Position numbers and translations under genes: made by a program. Source: Sphingomonas aliaeris (lineage in GTDB: Bacteria > Pseudomonadota > Alphaproteobacteria > Sphingomonadales > Sphingomonadaceae). Taken from it: a DNA stretch of 64,000 nt. Location: NCBI RefSeq assembly GCF_016743815.1, contig NZ_CP061036.1:139172-203171 (forward strand), in the 5' to 3' direction. The notes below the pieces were generated by a model, which saw only the letters and a list, made by a program, of their open reading frames with translations, was not told where the DNA came from and did not search any database. Below are positions 56,809-64,000 of the stretch, in pieces (the stretch's first letter is position 1; each line of letters opens with the position of its first letter).

Positions 56809-58856
56809 ACTTCCTTTTAGCGGACACCTTCACCGCCGCGTTCAGCCGTCTGGCCACGCAGGACCAGAAGGCCGTGAAGGCCAGCGTATTCGATCTGCAG
56901 ATGGACCCGACCGGGAACGGCCTTCAGCTCCACCGGATCGACAAGAGCAAGGATCAGAACTTCTGGTCGGCGCGGGTCAACCGCGACGTGCGGCTGATCG
57001 TCCACAGGACCGGCGAGTCGATGCTGGTCGCCTATGTCGATCACCACGACGATGCTTATGCTTGGGCCGAGCGCCGGCGGATCGAGGCGCATCCGCGGAC
57101 CGGCGCGGTCCAGATCGTCGAGGTGCGCGAACGCGTCGAAGACGTCGCCCCGCCCGAGACGTTCGACTTCGTCGCGCCGCAGCCCGCGCTGGCCACAGCA
57201 CCACAGCCGCACCTCTTCGCCTCGCTCGGCGACGACGCACTGCTGTCGATCGGCGTGCCGACGGACTGGCTCGCCGATGTCCGTGCCGCGACCGAGGACG
57301 GCTTCTTCGCACTCGCCGAGCATCTGCCGGGCGAAGCGTCCGAGGCCTTGCTGGAATATGCCGCGACCGGCGCGCTGTCGGCACCGATGCCGGCCACCGC
57401 CGATCCGTTCGCGCATCCGGACGCGCTGCGCCGTATCCGACCGATCGCCGACCAGGACGAACTCGAGCAGGCGCTGGCGTTTCCGTGGGAGAAGTGGGCC
57501 GTCTTCCTCCATCCGTCGCAGCGCGACCTGACCGGCCGCAGCTTCGCCGGCCCCGCGCGCGTCGCGGGATCGGCGGGGACCGGAAAGACGATCGTCGCCC
57601 TCCACCGCGCCGTACGGCTTGCGCGCGAGAACCCAGAAGCGCGCATCCTGCTCGCCAGCTTCTCGCAGCCTCTCGCCGATGCCATGGCGAGGAAGCTGCT
57701 GGTGCTGGCGCCCGAGACCGGCGGCATCGTCCCGCGCATCACCACGGCCTCATTCCGCGGCATCGCCGAACAGATGTACCAGTTGGAACACGGCTTGCGG
57801 CCCCGGATCCCCTCGGACGCCGCCCTGCGCGAGCGACTGGTCGAAGCCGCGGCGGCCGTGCAGCTCAAGGGCTTCTCGCCCCGCTTCCTGCTATCCGAAT
57901 GGACGAACGTCATCGATGCTTGGAGCATCGTGTCGCAGGAGGCATACGCATCCGTTCAGCGCATGGGCCGCAAGAGCCGGCTCGGCCCGAACCAGCGCGA
58001 ACGGCTGTGGCCTGTGTTCGAGGCGGTTCGAACCGCGCTGAACGCCGAGCGCTACACGACGTGGGCGCAGGTTTTCACCGGGCCGGCGGACGGGCTGGCC
58101 GATCGTTCGCGCAAGCCGTTCGATCACATCGTCCTTGACGAAGCGCAGGACCTGGCACCCGCCGAACTGCGCTTCTTCGCGGCGCTTGCGCCGACCGGTC
58201 CCGATGCGCTGTTCCTGGCCGGCGATATGGGTCAGCGCATCTTCCAGCATCCGTATTCCTGGGCGAGCCTGGGTGTGGACGTGCGCGGCCGGTCGCACAC
58301 GCTCAAGGTCTGCTACCGGACATCACAGCAGATCCGGCGGGCAGCGGATCACCTGCTGCCTGCCGTCCTGCGCGAGGTCGATGGCATCGAGGACGAGCGG
58401 CGCGGCATCGTATCAGTATTCGATGGCCCTGCGCCGCTGGTCGAAGTTTGCGAGAACGCTGATGCGGAGAGGGTGACGGTGCGGGCGACAGTCACCGCAT
58501 GGCTGGAGGACGGCGTCGCAGCGCGGGAGATCGGCATCTTCGTCCGCACTCCCGATCTGATCGGACGTGCCCGCGCGGCGCTCAACGGACTGCTCGGTGC
58601 CGACGCCATCACCACCGTGCCGATGCACCTAGCCAAGGGGCTGGAGTTCCGCGCCGTCGTGGTGATGGCCTGCGATCAGGGCGTTCTGCCCCTCGACGAG
58701 CGCGTCGCCGATGCTGCCGACGAGGCCGAGCTGGACGACATATACGAGACCGAGCGGCGCTTGCTCTATGTCGCCTGTACCCGTGCCCGCGAGCACCTGT
58801 TGCTGACGGGGGTCAGGCCGGCGTCGGAGTATCTTGAAGACTTTAGGCGCGCCTGA
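56805..58856 (+). CDS. UvrD-like SF1 helicase with N-terminal RelE-like domain
   Basis: 683 residues from GTG 56805. Residues 1-95 look like a RelE/ParE-fold domain (DTFTAAFSRLATQDQKAVKA, NFWSARVNRDVRLIVHRTGE, YVDHHDDAYAWAERR). The SF1A helicase follows: Walker A VAGSAGTGKTIVALHRAVRL, motif II HIVLDEAQDLAP, motif IV region VCYRTSQQIRRAADH, and motif VI LLYVACTRAREHLLL. The RelE fold could act as RNase or ribosome/DNA binder; its catalytic residues cannot be judged by eye. It is the last gene of the operon. Confidence 0.85.
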   Translation: MNFLLADTFTAAFSRLATQDQKAVKASVFDLQMDPTGNGLQLHRIDKSKDQNFWSARVNRDVRLIVHRTGESMLVAYVDHHDDAYAWAERRRIEAHPRTGAVQIVEVRERVEDVAPPETFDFVAPQPALATAPQPHLFASLGDDALLSIGVPTDWLADVRAATEDGFFALAEHLPGEASEALLEYAATGALSAPMPATADPFAHPDALRRIRPIADQDELEQALAFPWEKWAVFLHPSQRDLTGRSFAGPARVAGSAGTGKTIVALHRAVRLARENPEARILLASFSQPLADAMARKLLVLAPETGGIVPRITTASFRGIAEQMYQLEHGLRPRIPSDAALRERLVEAAAAVQLKGFSPRFLLSEWTNVIDAWSIVSQEAYASVQRMGRKSRLGPNQRERLWPVFEAVRTALNAERYTTWAQVFTGPADGLADRSRKPFDHIVLDEAQDLAPAELRFFAALAPTGPDALFLAGDMGQRIFQHPYSWASLGVDVRGRSHTLKVCYRTSQQIRRAADHLLPAVLREVDGIEDERRGIVSVFDGPAPLVEVCENADAERVTVRATVTAWLEDGVAAREIGIFVRTPDLIGRARAALNGLLGADAITTVPMHLAKGLEFRAVVVMACDQGVLPLDERVADAADEAELDDIYETERRLLYVACTRAREHLLLTGVRPASEYLEDFRRA

Positions 58857-58906
58857 AGAGCACGAGGTAGGTGCGGTTTCGAAGCGCGGAGCACCTGCGT
58901 CGCATC

Positions 58907-59098
58907 CTATTCGGCAACGTCGGCCTTCCGCAGCGCCGACGCCTCCTCCTCGCGATTTGCAAGCACGATGTGCTGGCTTCTCGCCGGCAGCCTCTCGGGT
59001 TCCCCGGGCAGTTTCAGACGCTTCAAGACGTAGAAGAGCATGGCGTAAGAAATCTCGAGCGTGATCGACCCGTCCGCTGTGCCGTAGTCGCGAGCCAC
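58907..59098 (-). pseudogene. 3' fragment of an unidentified gene
   Basis: From GTG 59098 the frame encodes 63 residues (YGTADGSITLEISYAMLFYV, LKRLKLPGEPERLPARSQHI). The same frame stays open and protein-like upstream to about 59220 (DDDLWREHFGVRIAPHADLR), with no ATG/GTG/TTG start before a stop. This suggests a truncated or frameshifted gene rather than a complete small one. I do not recognise it. Between 59221 and 59454 I see nothing. Confidence 0.4.
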
Positions 59099-59454
59099 GA
59101 TCGCCTTCTGATCGGCGCGGAGGTCAGCATGCGGGGCGATCCGGACCCCGAAGTGCTCCCGCCACAGATCGTCGTCGGCACCCGGCCTGCCTGCAGCGCC
59201 CGTGCTGCCAAACTCTCTTTATGAACAAGCGTTCGCATACACCATCTGAGCGCCAGAGACAGTCAGACCGCAATCCACCCAAAAACAGCCTGACCGCGTC
59301 AATCAAAGCTACTCGAAAGCACGAAGTCGATGAGCTTCGGGGCGAGAGGTAAGGCGATGTAACTCCCTTGCCCTTCTGTCGAAAATTGTTCGACCATCCA
59401 TTCTCCCCGGCCCCCCGCCGGTAGGCCGGGAAGCCACCAGCGTCGCCTTTGGGG

Positions 59455-59760
59455 TTACTCGGCTTTGTCCGGCCCAGGCTCGCCAACCGTCTGCTTCGTG
59501 AGATCGGGTGGTCGGTGAGACATAAACTCGTGCCACAGGAACATGTCGCTATGGATCAGCTCAAGGACGGCGTTGATCGCCGCCTCGCGCGAGGGCAGCC
59601 TAAAGTTCGTCTTAATGCGCTCGATCACGTCGAGCGACGTTGGGGAAAGCGCAACGCTAGAGCGGCGATAGCCGGCTTCGTACTCGCGTTGCTTACTGCG
59701 GCGCATGGAAGCGGTGCTCTTTTTCACCGTCCCGCGCTCGTCACTGGTTCCTTGAATCAT
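59455..59760 (-). CDS. hypothetical protein with ribbon-helix-helix-like features
   Basis: 101 residues from ATG 59760. A basic N-terminus (KKSTASMRRSKQREYEAGYR) is followed by VALSPTSLDVIERIKTNFRL and PSREAAINAVLELIHSDMF, a pattern like a short DNA-binding or plasmid-maintenance protein. No firm family. Confidence 0.6.
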   Translation of the reverse strand: MIQGTSDERGTVKKSTASMRRSKQREYEAGYRRSSVALSPTSLDVIERIKTNFRLPSREAAINAVLELIHSDMFLWHEFMSHRPPDLTKQTVGEPGPDKAE

Positions 59761-59804
59761 GGCTCGCTCTAACGAAAGCGTCGCGCGAGTCTAAGCCGCT
59801 TTCG

Positions 59805-60281
59805 TCAGGAGAGGCCGTGGCCGGGAGGCTGACTGCGCAGGAAGGAGCTTGCCAGGGTGCTGGCCGCCATCCGTGCTGTTTCTTCGACTCGCTCGGCCGT
59901 CACGTTGCTGGTCGTTGTGAAATCGGCGAGGCCGCGCGCGTAGCCGAACTCCACCATTACCTGGTCGAAGAAGGTGAGTGCCGTCGTGCAGGCGGACTGA
60001 AACCCGGGGTCGAAGTAGCTCATGTGCGACATGGCGATGTCGACCGCGAACATGGCCCGAATGGGATTGATCCCGAGCACCTCGACAAACTTGTCGATTA
60101 CCGGGGGAGTGAGCGGCGTCGTGCCGGCTTTGAGCTTGTTGGTGAGGCTCAAGCTCTTCCCGAGCCGTTTCGCCATCTGGGCATTCGTGAACCGCTGCCG
60201 GCGCCATTCCTCCACGAACAGCAAACGGTAGCGGTTCATCCGCTCTTGGTTCTGCCCTTCGGTTTGCTCCAGGTCCCGCAT
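59805..60281 (-). CDS. helix-turn-helix regulator, possible control of transfer genes
   Basis: 158 residues from ATG 60281 (GTG 60284 also possible). The N-terminal helix-turn-helix is FTNAQMAKRLGKSLSLTNKL with TPPVIDKFVEVLGINPIRAM. The C-terminal part is helical and may dimerise. A palindrome, CTATAC-N4-GTATAG, lies 28 bp upstream and is a likely autoregulatory operator. The position next to the tra operon suggests control of transfer. Confidence 0.7.
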   Translation of the reverse strand: MRDLEQTEGQNQERMNRYRLLFVEEWRRQRFTNAQMAKRLGKSLSLTNKLKAGTTPLTPPVIDKFVEVLGINPIRAMFAVDIAMSHMSYFDPGFQSACTTALTFFDQVMVEFGYARGLADFTTTSNVTAERVEETARMAASTLASSFLRSQPPGHGLS

Positions 60282-60308
60282 CACATCACCCCCGGGGTAC
60301 GGACAGTA

Positions 60309-60324
60309 CTATACGGCGGTATAG
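60309..60324. promoter_or_regulatory. CTATAC-N4-GTATAG palindrome, probable operator
   Basis: Perfect 6-bp arms (60309-60314 and 60319-60324) around GGCG, just upstream of the helix-turn-helix gene, overlapping where its promoter should lie. Confidence 0.5.
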
Positions 60325-60335
60325 CGGGGGGGCTG

Positions 60336-60719
60336 TCAACTCTCTTTTAACGTTTGGGTTTCACCCAATGTGGATACGATCCCAGGGAAGACGCAAAGCA
60401 AGCCGATTGTCATCGTTAGCCGGGTTGTGGCAGGCTCGCCTAGCGCTGCGCCGGCGTGGACTCGGGCCGCTTGGAAACACTCCTTCTGGGCGAGTTGCAC
60501 CCGCAGTGTCACCCGTATCTCCCCCGCCTCATCGAACTCGCGTGCCTTGCAAATAATCTCGTGAGGATTGGTCGCGGACAGGAAATCCTCCAACCCTTTC
60601 ATGGTGGTAGCAGAGATGGAGTCGAATCGCTCCACCGCGATCGCATGGGCACGCATGGCGTCTGCCGCCAGGCGGAAGAGGCGTGGGCCAACCCTGAAGC
60701 TGTAAATCACCTGTGACAT
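60336..60719 (-). CDS. hypothetical protein (127 aa)
   Basis: From ATG 60719: MSQVIYSFRVGPRLFRLAAD, then HAIAVERFDSISATTMKGLE, a fold that looks soluble and mixed alpha/beta. No domain recognised. It is transcribed away from the tra operon and its upstream region abuts the palindrome array. Confidence 0.5.
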   Translation of the reverse strand: MSQVIYSFRVGPRLFRLAADAMRAHAIAVERFDSISATTMKGLEDFLSATNPHEIICKAREFDEAGEIRVTLRVQLAQKECFQAARVHAGAALGEPATTRLTMTIGLLCVFPGIVSTLGETQTLKES

Positions 60720-60841
60720 TCTCAAGGCACTTTATGCGTCCTTCGCGGTCGGTTCCAGCGGGAGCCGGAGCCTTAACCAAAATGTCATCGTTCGGTGAAT
60801 CGAGCCGGACGGCCTCAAAAATGAGCGGGTCCGTCTCCGGT

Positions 60842-60943
60842 CTTATAGATTAGTATAAGCAGATTACACACAGTGTAACGGGATTACACCTTCGTGTATC
60901 GTGGCTACACTAAGATGTAAGTCGGTTACACGAAAGTGTGTAA
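60842..60943. repeat. four phased palindromes (TTACAC-N3/4-GTGTAA) upstream of the tra operon
   Basis: Units start at 60864 (TTACAC-ACA-GTGTAA, perfect), 60884 (TTACAC-CTTC-GTGTAT), 60905 (CTACAC-TAAG-ATGTAA) and 60926 (TTACAC-GAAA-GTGTGTAA). Spacing of 20, 21 and 21 bp is two helical turns, so all sites face the same side. CTTATA-N6-TATAAG at 60842-60859 is 22 bp before the first and may be a promoter-associated palindrome. The layout suits cooperative binding of a dimeric regulator, or less likely iterons. TraA starts about 100 bp downstream. Confidence 0.7.
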
Positions 60944-61041
60944 TCTTTTGAGCAAGTACAAATAACGCTTGCAGCACTCTTTAGTTTTGATCTTCTTAAC
61001 TGCGGCGACGCAATTCGCTTCGTCTTGTTAGGGGAAAGAGC

Positions 61042-61362
61042 ATGCACGCACTTTCGACGGAGAAGGACCGTGTTAACGGGGTCCTTCTTGGCCTGGCAAT
61101 CATCGCAGTCGTGATGATGCTGGGAGCCTCGGCCGCCTTCGCGGGCGCCGATACCACGTTCAATACCGCGCTGACCAAGTTTACCGACTTCCTCCAGGGT
61201 TCGGGCGGTAAGATCATCACCGTGATGAGCCTTGCCGGCGGCATCGTGGCGCTCGCTTCGGGCCGCTTCAGCCTGGGCCAGGTCGCGGTCCCTGTCGCGG
61301 TCGGCGTCGGCGCCGGCACCGGCGTTCCAATCGTCACCTCGACGATCACTGCAACGATCTGA
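61042..61362 (+). CDS. traA: TraA-like conjugative pilin (VirB2/TrbC-type)
   Basis: 106 residues with AGGGGAAAG before ATG 61042. A long leader with LLGLAIIAVVMMLGASAAFA and a probable leader-peptidase site AFAGA precede the mature pilin, which has two hydrophobic segments: GKIITVMSLAGGIVALASGR and VAVPVAVGVGAGTGVPIVTS. It is the first gene of the F-type tra operon and forms the conjugative pilus. Confidence 0.83.
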   Translation: MHALSTEKDRVNGVLLGLAIIAVVMMLGASAAFAGADTTFNTALTKFTDFLQGSGGKIITVMSLAGGIVALASGRFSLGQVAVPVAVGVGAGTGVPIVTSTITATI

Positions 61363-61398
61363 GGCAAGGACTAACCGCTGGGAGGGCGGTGCTCGCTT

Positions 61399-61682
61399 AT
61401 GGACCGATATTCCATCCCTCGCATCTCGACGATCCGGAGCTCATCGGGTTCTGGACGCTGGACGAGTTCCTCGCGATGGCGGTTCCCTTCATCTGGGGGA
61501 TCCTCACACAGCACGTCGTGATCGGGTTGATGGCTGCGGGATTCGGCTGGTGGGGTTTTCGCAAACTCAAAGCTGGTAAGGCTTCATCGTGGGTTCTCCA
61601 CATGGCCTATTGGCACCTGCCATCGAGTTTCACGGGTCTTAAGGCGACGCCGCCCTCTCACCTTCGCGTGATGGTGGGCTGA
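61399..61682 (+). CDS. traL: TraL, type IV conjugative transfer protein (probable frameshift at the N-terminus)
   Basis: The body LDDPELIGFWTLDEFLAMAV, FIWGILTQHVVIGLMAAGFG and WVLHMAYWHLPSSFTGLKAT is typical TraL, a small inner-membrane protein of the transfer apparatus. ATG 61399 starts MDRYSIPR, the usual family N-terminus, but in a different frame; one base missing near 61420-61424 (CCTCGCATC) would join it to the LDDPE frame. Otherwise GTG 61389 is the start of a 97-residue version. The stop precedes traE by one base. Confidence 0.82.
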
Positions 61683-61683
61683 G

Positions 61684-62268
61684 ATGGATTACAGTGTCGG
61701 GCTCGCGCAGTCGCAGCGGGTCATCAAGCAGCGCAATGCGCTCGGGATCGCTGCGCTGGCCCTTGCCGGGCTCGTCGTGATCCTCTTCCTGGTGGGAGCG
61801 ACCCGTGACCGGGAGATCGTCCTCCAGCCGATCGCAAGGACACCCCTGACGCTCTCGTCAAGTGGGGTTTCCGAGGATTATCTTGAGCTGGTCACGCGCG
61901 ACACCGCGCTGATGACCCTCAACCGCAGTCCTGAGAATCTCGACTACTGGATGAAGTCGATCCTCGCGATCGCGACGCCGCAGTCGCACGGCGCGCTGAA
62001 GCGCGACCTGATGAAGATCGTCACGGAGCAGAGCGGCTCCAGCATCAGCCAGTATTTCACAATCGCGAGCATGAAGGTCGACCCAAAGGCGCTCACGTCC
62101 GAGGTCTCCGGCACGCTCCATACCGTTGTCGGCTCCAAGGCGGTCACCGGCGAGCCGAAAACCTTTCGCTTTTATTGGGCGTACAGCGGCCTGTCCCTGC
62201 AGCTGAAAGGCTTCGGGATGGTGACCAAGGACAACGCTGACGGCGCCTCGACCGGAGGCGACGCATGA
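61684..62268 (+). CDS. traE: TraE, type IV conjugative transfer protein
   Basis: 194 residues. An N-terminal TM helix (LGIAALALAGLVVILFLVGA) anchors a periplasmic domain with SEDYLELVTRDTALMTLNRS and FRFYWAYSGLSLQLKGFG. It corresponds to VirB5/VirB8-like TraE of F-type systems and spans inner membrane to periplasm. It overlaps traK by ATGA. Confidence 0.9.
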   Translation: MDYSVGLAQSQRVIKQRNALGIAALALAGLVVILFLVGATRDREIVLQPIARTPLTLSSSGVSEDYLELVTRDTALMTLNRSPENLDYWMKSILAIATPQSHGALKRDLMKIVTEQSGSSISQYFTIASMKVDPKALTSEVSGTLHTVVGSKAVTGEPKTFRFYWAYSGLSLQLKGFGMVTKDNADGASTGGDA

Positions 62269-63074
62269 CGCCCATCTTCGCTTATGGACTGATGGCGAGT
62301 GGCGCCGCGGTCGCTTCTCGTTGGTGTCACCTCTCGCGCGGCCTTGGCGCGGCCATGATGGTCGCGGGGGCCATCGCCTTATCCTCACCTGCGTGGGCCG
62401 ACGAGCGCGTCCTAGCCCGCGACAACAGCGAGGTCAGCTGCACCGTCTCGAAGAGCGGCCTGACGCGCGTGAGCCTCAAGGACGACCGCTTCGCCAGCGT
62501 GTCCAAGCTCACCACCGGGGTCGAAAGCGACGACTTCACCGTCGTCAACGAGCCTACACGCGGTGATATCTATCTCTCGGTCCCCGAGGGTTTCTCGCGC
62601 CAGCGCGTGTCGTTCTTCGGCACGACCGCGAAGGGCTATGTCTACAAGTTCGCCTGCCGGTTGGGAGGAGACGACGCCCAGCAGGTGTTCGTCGAGAACA
62701 AGGACATCGTCGGGGACAACGCTCCGCAGGTAGCCCAAGCCGCGTCCCCGCAGGAGGCGTCCGCCTCGCTCGTTCAGGCGATGTACCAATCGGCGTCCCT
62801 CGATGGGTTCGACATCCTGCCGAGCCAGACGGATCCGGTGATGGTCGGGACGCTCAAGGTGCAGATGATCTCCGAGTACCGCGGCGCGGCGCTCGCCGGC
62901 CGGGTGCTGAAGATCGAGAACAAGGGCCGCCAGCCCGTAGCGCTCGGTGAGGGCACCATCGCCCCGTCGAACGCGATCGCGGTCAGCGTCGCCAATCCTC
63001 AACTCAAGCCGGGAGAGGCGACGACGGCCTACATCGTCACGCCTGCCGGCCTCGCGAACGGAGCCCGGCCATGA
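62265..63074 (+). CDS. traK: TraK, conjugative secretin-like protein (VirB9-type)
   Basis: 269 residues with a signal region ending near LSSPAWADE. The periplasmic and outer-membrane body shows EVSCTVSKSGLTRVSLKDDR, YKFACRLGG and AIAVSVANPQLKPGEATTAY. TraK joins TraV and TraB in the outer-membrane core complex. It overlaps traB by ATGA. Confidence 0.9.
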   Translation: MTPIFAYGLMASGAAVASRWCHLSRGLGAAMMVAGAIALSSPAWADERVLARDNSEVSCTVSKSGLTRVSLKDDRFASVSKLTTGVESDDFTVVNEPTRGDIYLSVPEGFSRQRVSFFGTTAKGYVYKFACRLGGDDAQQVFVENKDIVGDNAPQVAQAASPQEASASLVQAMYQSASLDGFDILPSQTDPVMVGTLKVQMISEYRGAALAGRVLKIENKGRQPVALGEGTIAPSNAIAVSVANPQLKPGEATTAYIVTPAGLANGARP

Positions 63075-64000
63075 GCCTTGCAGACATGTTCAAACGCAAG
63101 CCGAAGCAGCTCGACGCCGAGCCCGAGGAGGGCGACGGCTCCGACATGATGGCCGGCAACGAGGCGGTCCGGAAAAAGCAGCTCCTGTATATGTCGGGGG
63201 CCGCGGCGGTCGCTCTGGTTCTCGGCTCCTGGTACATCATGGACGACGACAAGCCGACCACGGTTGCCGATGCGAACGGCAGAGAAACCAAGATCGCGAC
63301 CGACGATATCGTCAACAAGAACATGAGCCAGCGCGAGTGGCAGGCCGCCTCCGAAGCGCAGATGCAGTCGATGAACAACCAGCTGAAGTCCGTCGATGGC
63401 CAGGCCGCGCAGATGCACGCTCTGCAGGAACAGGTCGCAGCGCTCCAAGGCCAGAACACGTCGATGGCGTCCGACGGCCAGCGGGTCATGGGCGCGTACC
63501 AGCAGGAGAACGATCAGCTGCGCCAGCAGCTCTCGCAAGCGCGCAGCGCGCCCGCGGCTCCTCCCGTTCCGGCGCCGATGTATGGCCCGATGGGTCCGCA
63601 AAACTTTCGCGGTCCTGTCGCGCCGATGACGCCGGGCGAGGCGGCAGCCGCGGCGGTTGCGTCCTCCCGCCAGATCAAGCTGGTGTCGTTTGAAGGTGGC
63701 CCGGCAGGCACCGCCACGCGTATCTCGGGCGGGACCACGAGTTACACCGACAGCCCGAACTACCTGCCCCCGAACTCGATCGCGACGGCCAAGGTAATTG
63801 TCGGCGTCGATGCCTCGGCCGGTGTGCAGTCTCAGTCTGATCCGCTTCCTGTGGTGCTTCGCATCACCGGCCCCGCCCGGTCCGTATACCGTGACGGAAA
63901 GCTGCTCACGACCCGCATCCAGGGCTGCCTCGTCAACGGCGCCGCTCGCGGCGATCTCAGCAGCGAGAAGGTCTACGTCAAGCTGCAACGCATGACCTGC
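63071..64000 (+). CDS. traB: TraB, VirB10-like conjugative protein, 3' end outside the window
   Basis: ATG 63071 overlaps the traK stop. It is open to the window edge, 310 residues visible. It has a cytoplasmic tail, TM helix LLYMSGAAAVALVLGSWYIM, coiled coil (MNNQLKSVDGQAAQMHALQE and QENDQLRQQLSQ), a Pro-rich linker (APAAPPVPAPMYGPMGP) and the start of the beta-barrel TrbI/VirB10 domain (YLPPNSIATAKVIVGVD, TTRIQGCLVNGAARGDLSSE). It spans both membranes as the core scaffold. Confidence 0.92.
   Translation, partial: MSLADMFKRKPKQLDAEPEEGDGSDMMAGNEAVRKKQLLYMSGAAAVALVLGSWYIMDDDKPTTVADANGRETKIATDDIVNKNMSQREWQAASEAQMQSMNNQLKSVDGQAAQMHALQEQVAALQGQNTSMASDGQRVMGAYQQENDQLRQQLSQARSAPAAPPVPAPMYGPMGPQNFRGPVAPMTPGEAAAAAVASSRQIKLVSFEGGPAGTATRISGGTTSYTDSPNYLPPNSIATAKVIVGVDASAGVQSQSDPLPVVLRITGPARSVYRDGKLLTTRIQGCLVNGAARGDLSSEKVYVKLQRMTC

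Noticed and set aside
60842..60943. CRISPR array
   Set aside because: The units are palindromes of about 15-18 bp with 2-8 bp between them; there are no unique spacers and no cas genes.

Overview
The window is GC-rich, densely coded DNA with an alphaproteobacterial, most probably sphingomonad, signature: an EcfG-type sigma factor with GGAAC-N16-CGTT promoters, HWE-type kinase sequence, a NodT/EmrAB efflux operon, TniABQ functions and an F-type tra operon of the kind found on sphingomonad plasmids. The tra genes at the right end and the dense mobile and defence cargo suggest a conjugative plasmid or an integrative conjugative element. I see no rRNA, tRNA or CRISPR array.

Region 1 (1-2085) holds the 3' part of a hybrid histidine kinase. 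Region 2 (2091-33454) appears to be one 31.4-kb Tn402/Tn5053-like transposon. It has 25-bp terminal inverted repeats (19 of 25 positions identical), a 5-bp AGGAC duplication on both sides, and tniA-tniB-tniQ at its right end. Its cargo, left to right: a SPARTA-type short Argonaute with its TIR-APAZ partner and a VapBC pair upstream of them; a serine recombinase; an IS1182-like element; a response regulator; TrpF; a DUF4403 lipoprotein; a DUF4142 protein; MarR with an EmrAB-type tripartite pump; two thioesterases; an MlaD protein; TetR with an ABC1 kinase; an EcfG sigma factor; SDR and AKR enzymes; a DUF892 protein; a degenerate HWE kinase; a dif-like site; an unknown FINCPFDD-family protein; a trypsin-like protease and an HU protein. 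Perfect EcfG-type promoters precede ecfG itself and the DUF4142 gene, so the transposon may carry its own small stress regulon.

Region 3 (33.5-58.9 kb) is a defence island: a RES toxin-antitoxin pair, an AbiE-like pair with a 23-bp operator palindrome, a large NACHT-like NTPase with a C-terminal PD-(D/E)XK nuclease, a YhaN/YhaO (SbcCD-like) pair, and a tightly coupled seven-gene operon. That operon encodes a small protein, a zinc-hook SMC-like ATPase, a type III-like restriction helicase-nuclease, a DUF3883 protein, a DNA methyltransferase, a coiled-coil protein and a RelE-like/UvrD helicase fusion. It is the best candidate here for an incompletely described system. Region 4 (58.9-64 kb) has small plasmid-type genes and regulators, an array of four palindromes at 20-21 bp spacing, then traA-traL-traE-traK-traB, with traB running off the end.

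Caution: at least nine otherwise intact genes are split by single-base shifts, several of them in or beside short homopolymers. This pattern looks more like uncorrected long-read indels than real gene decay. I give full-length extents for these genes and say where the frame breaks. The amber stop inside tniA is a substitution and needs separate explanation.
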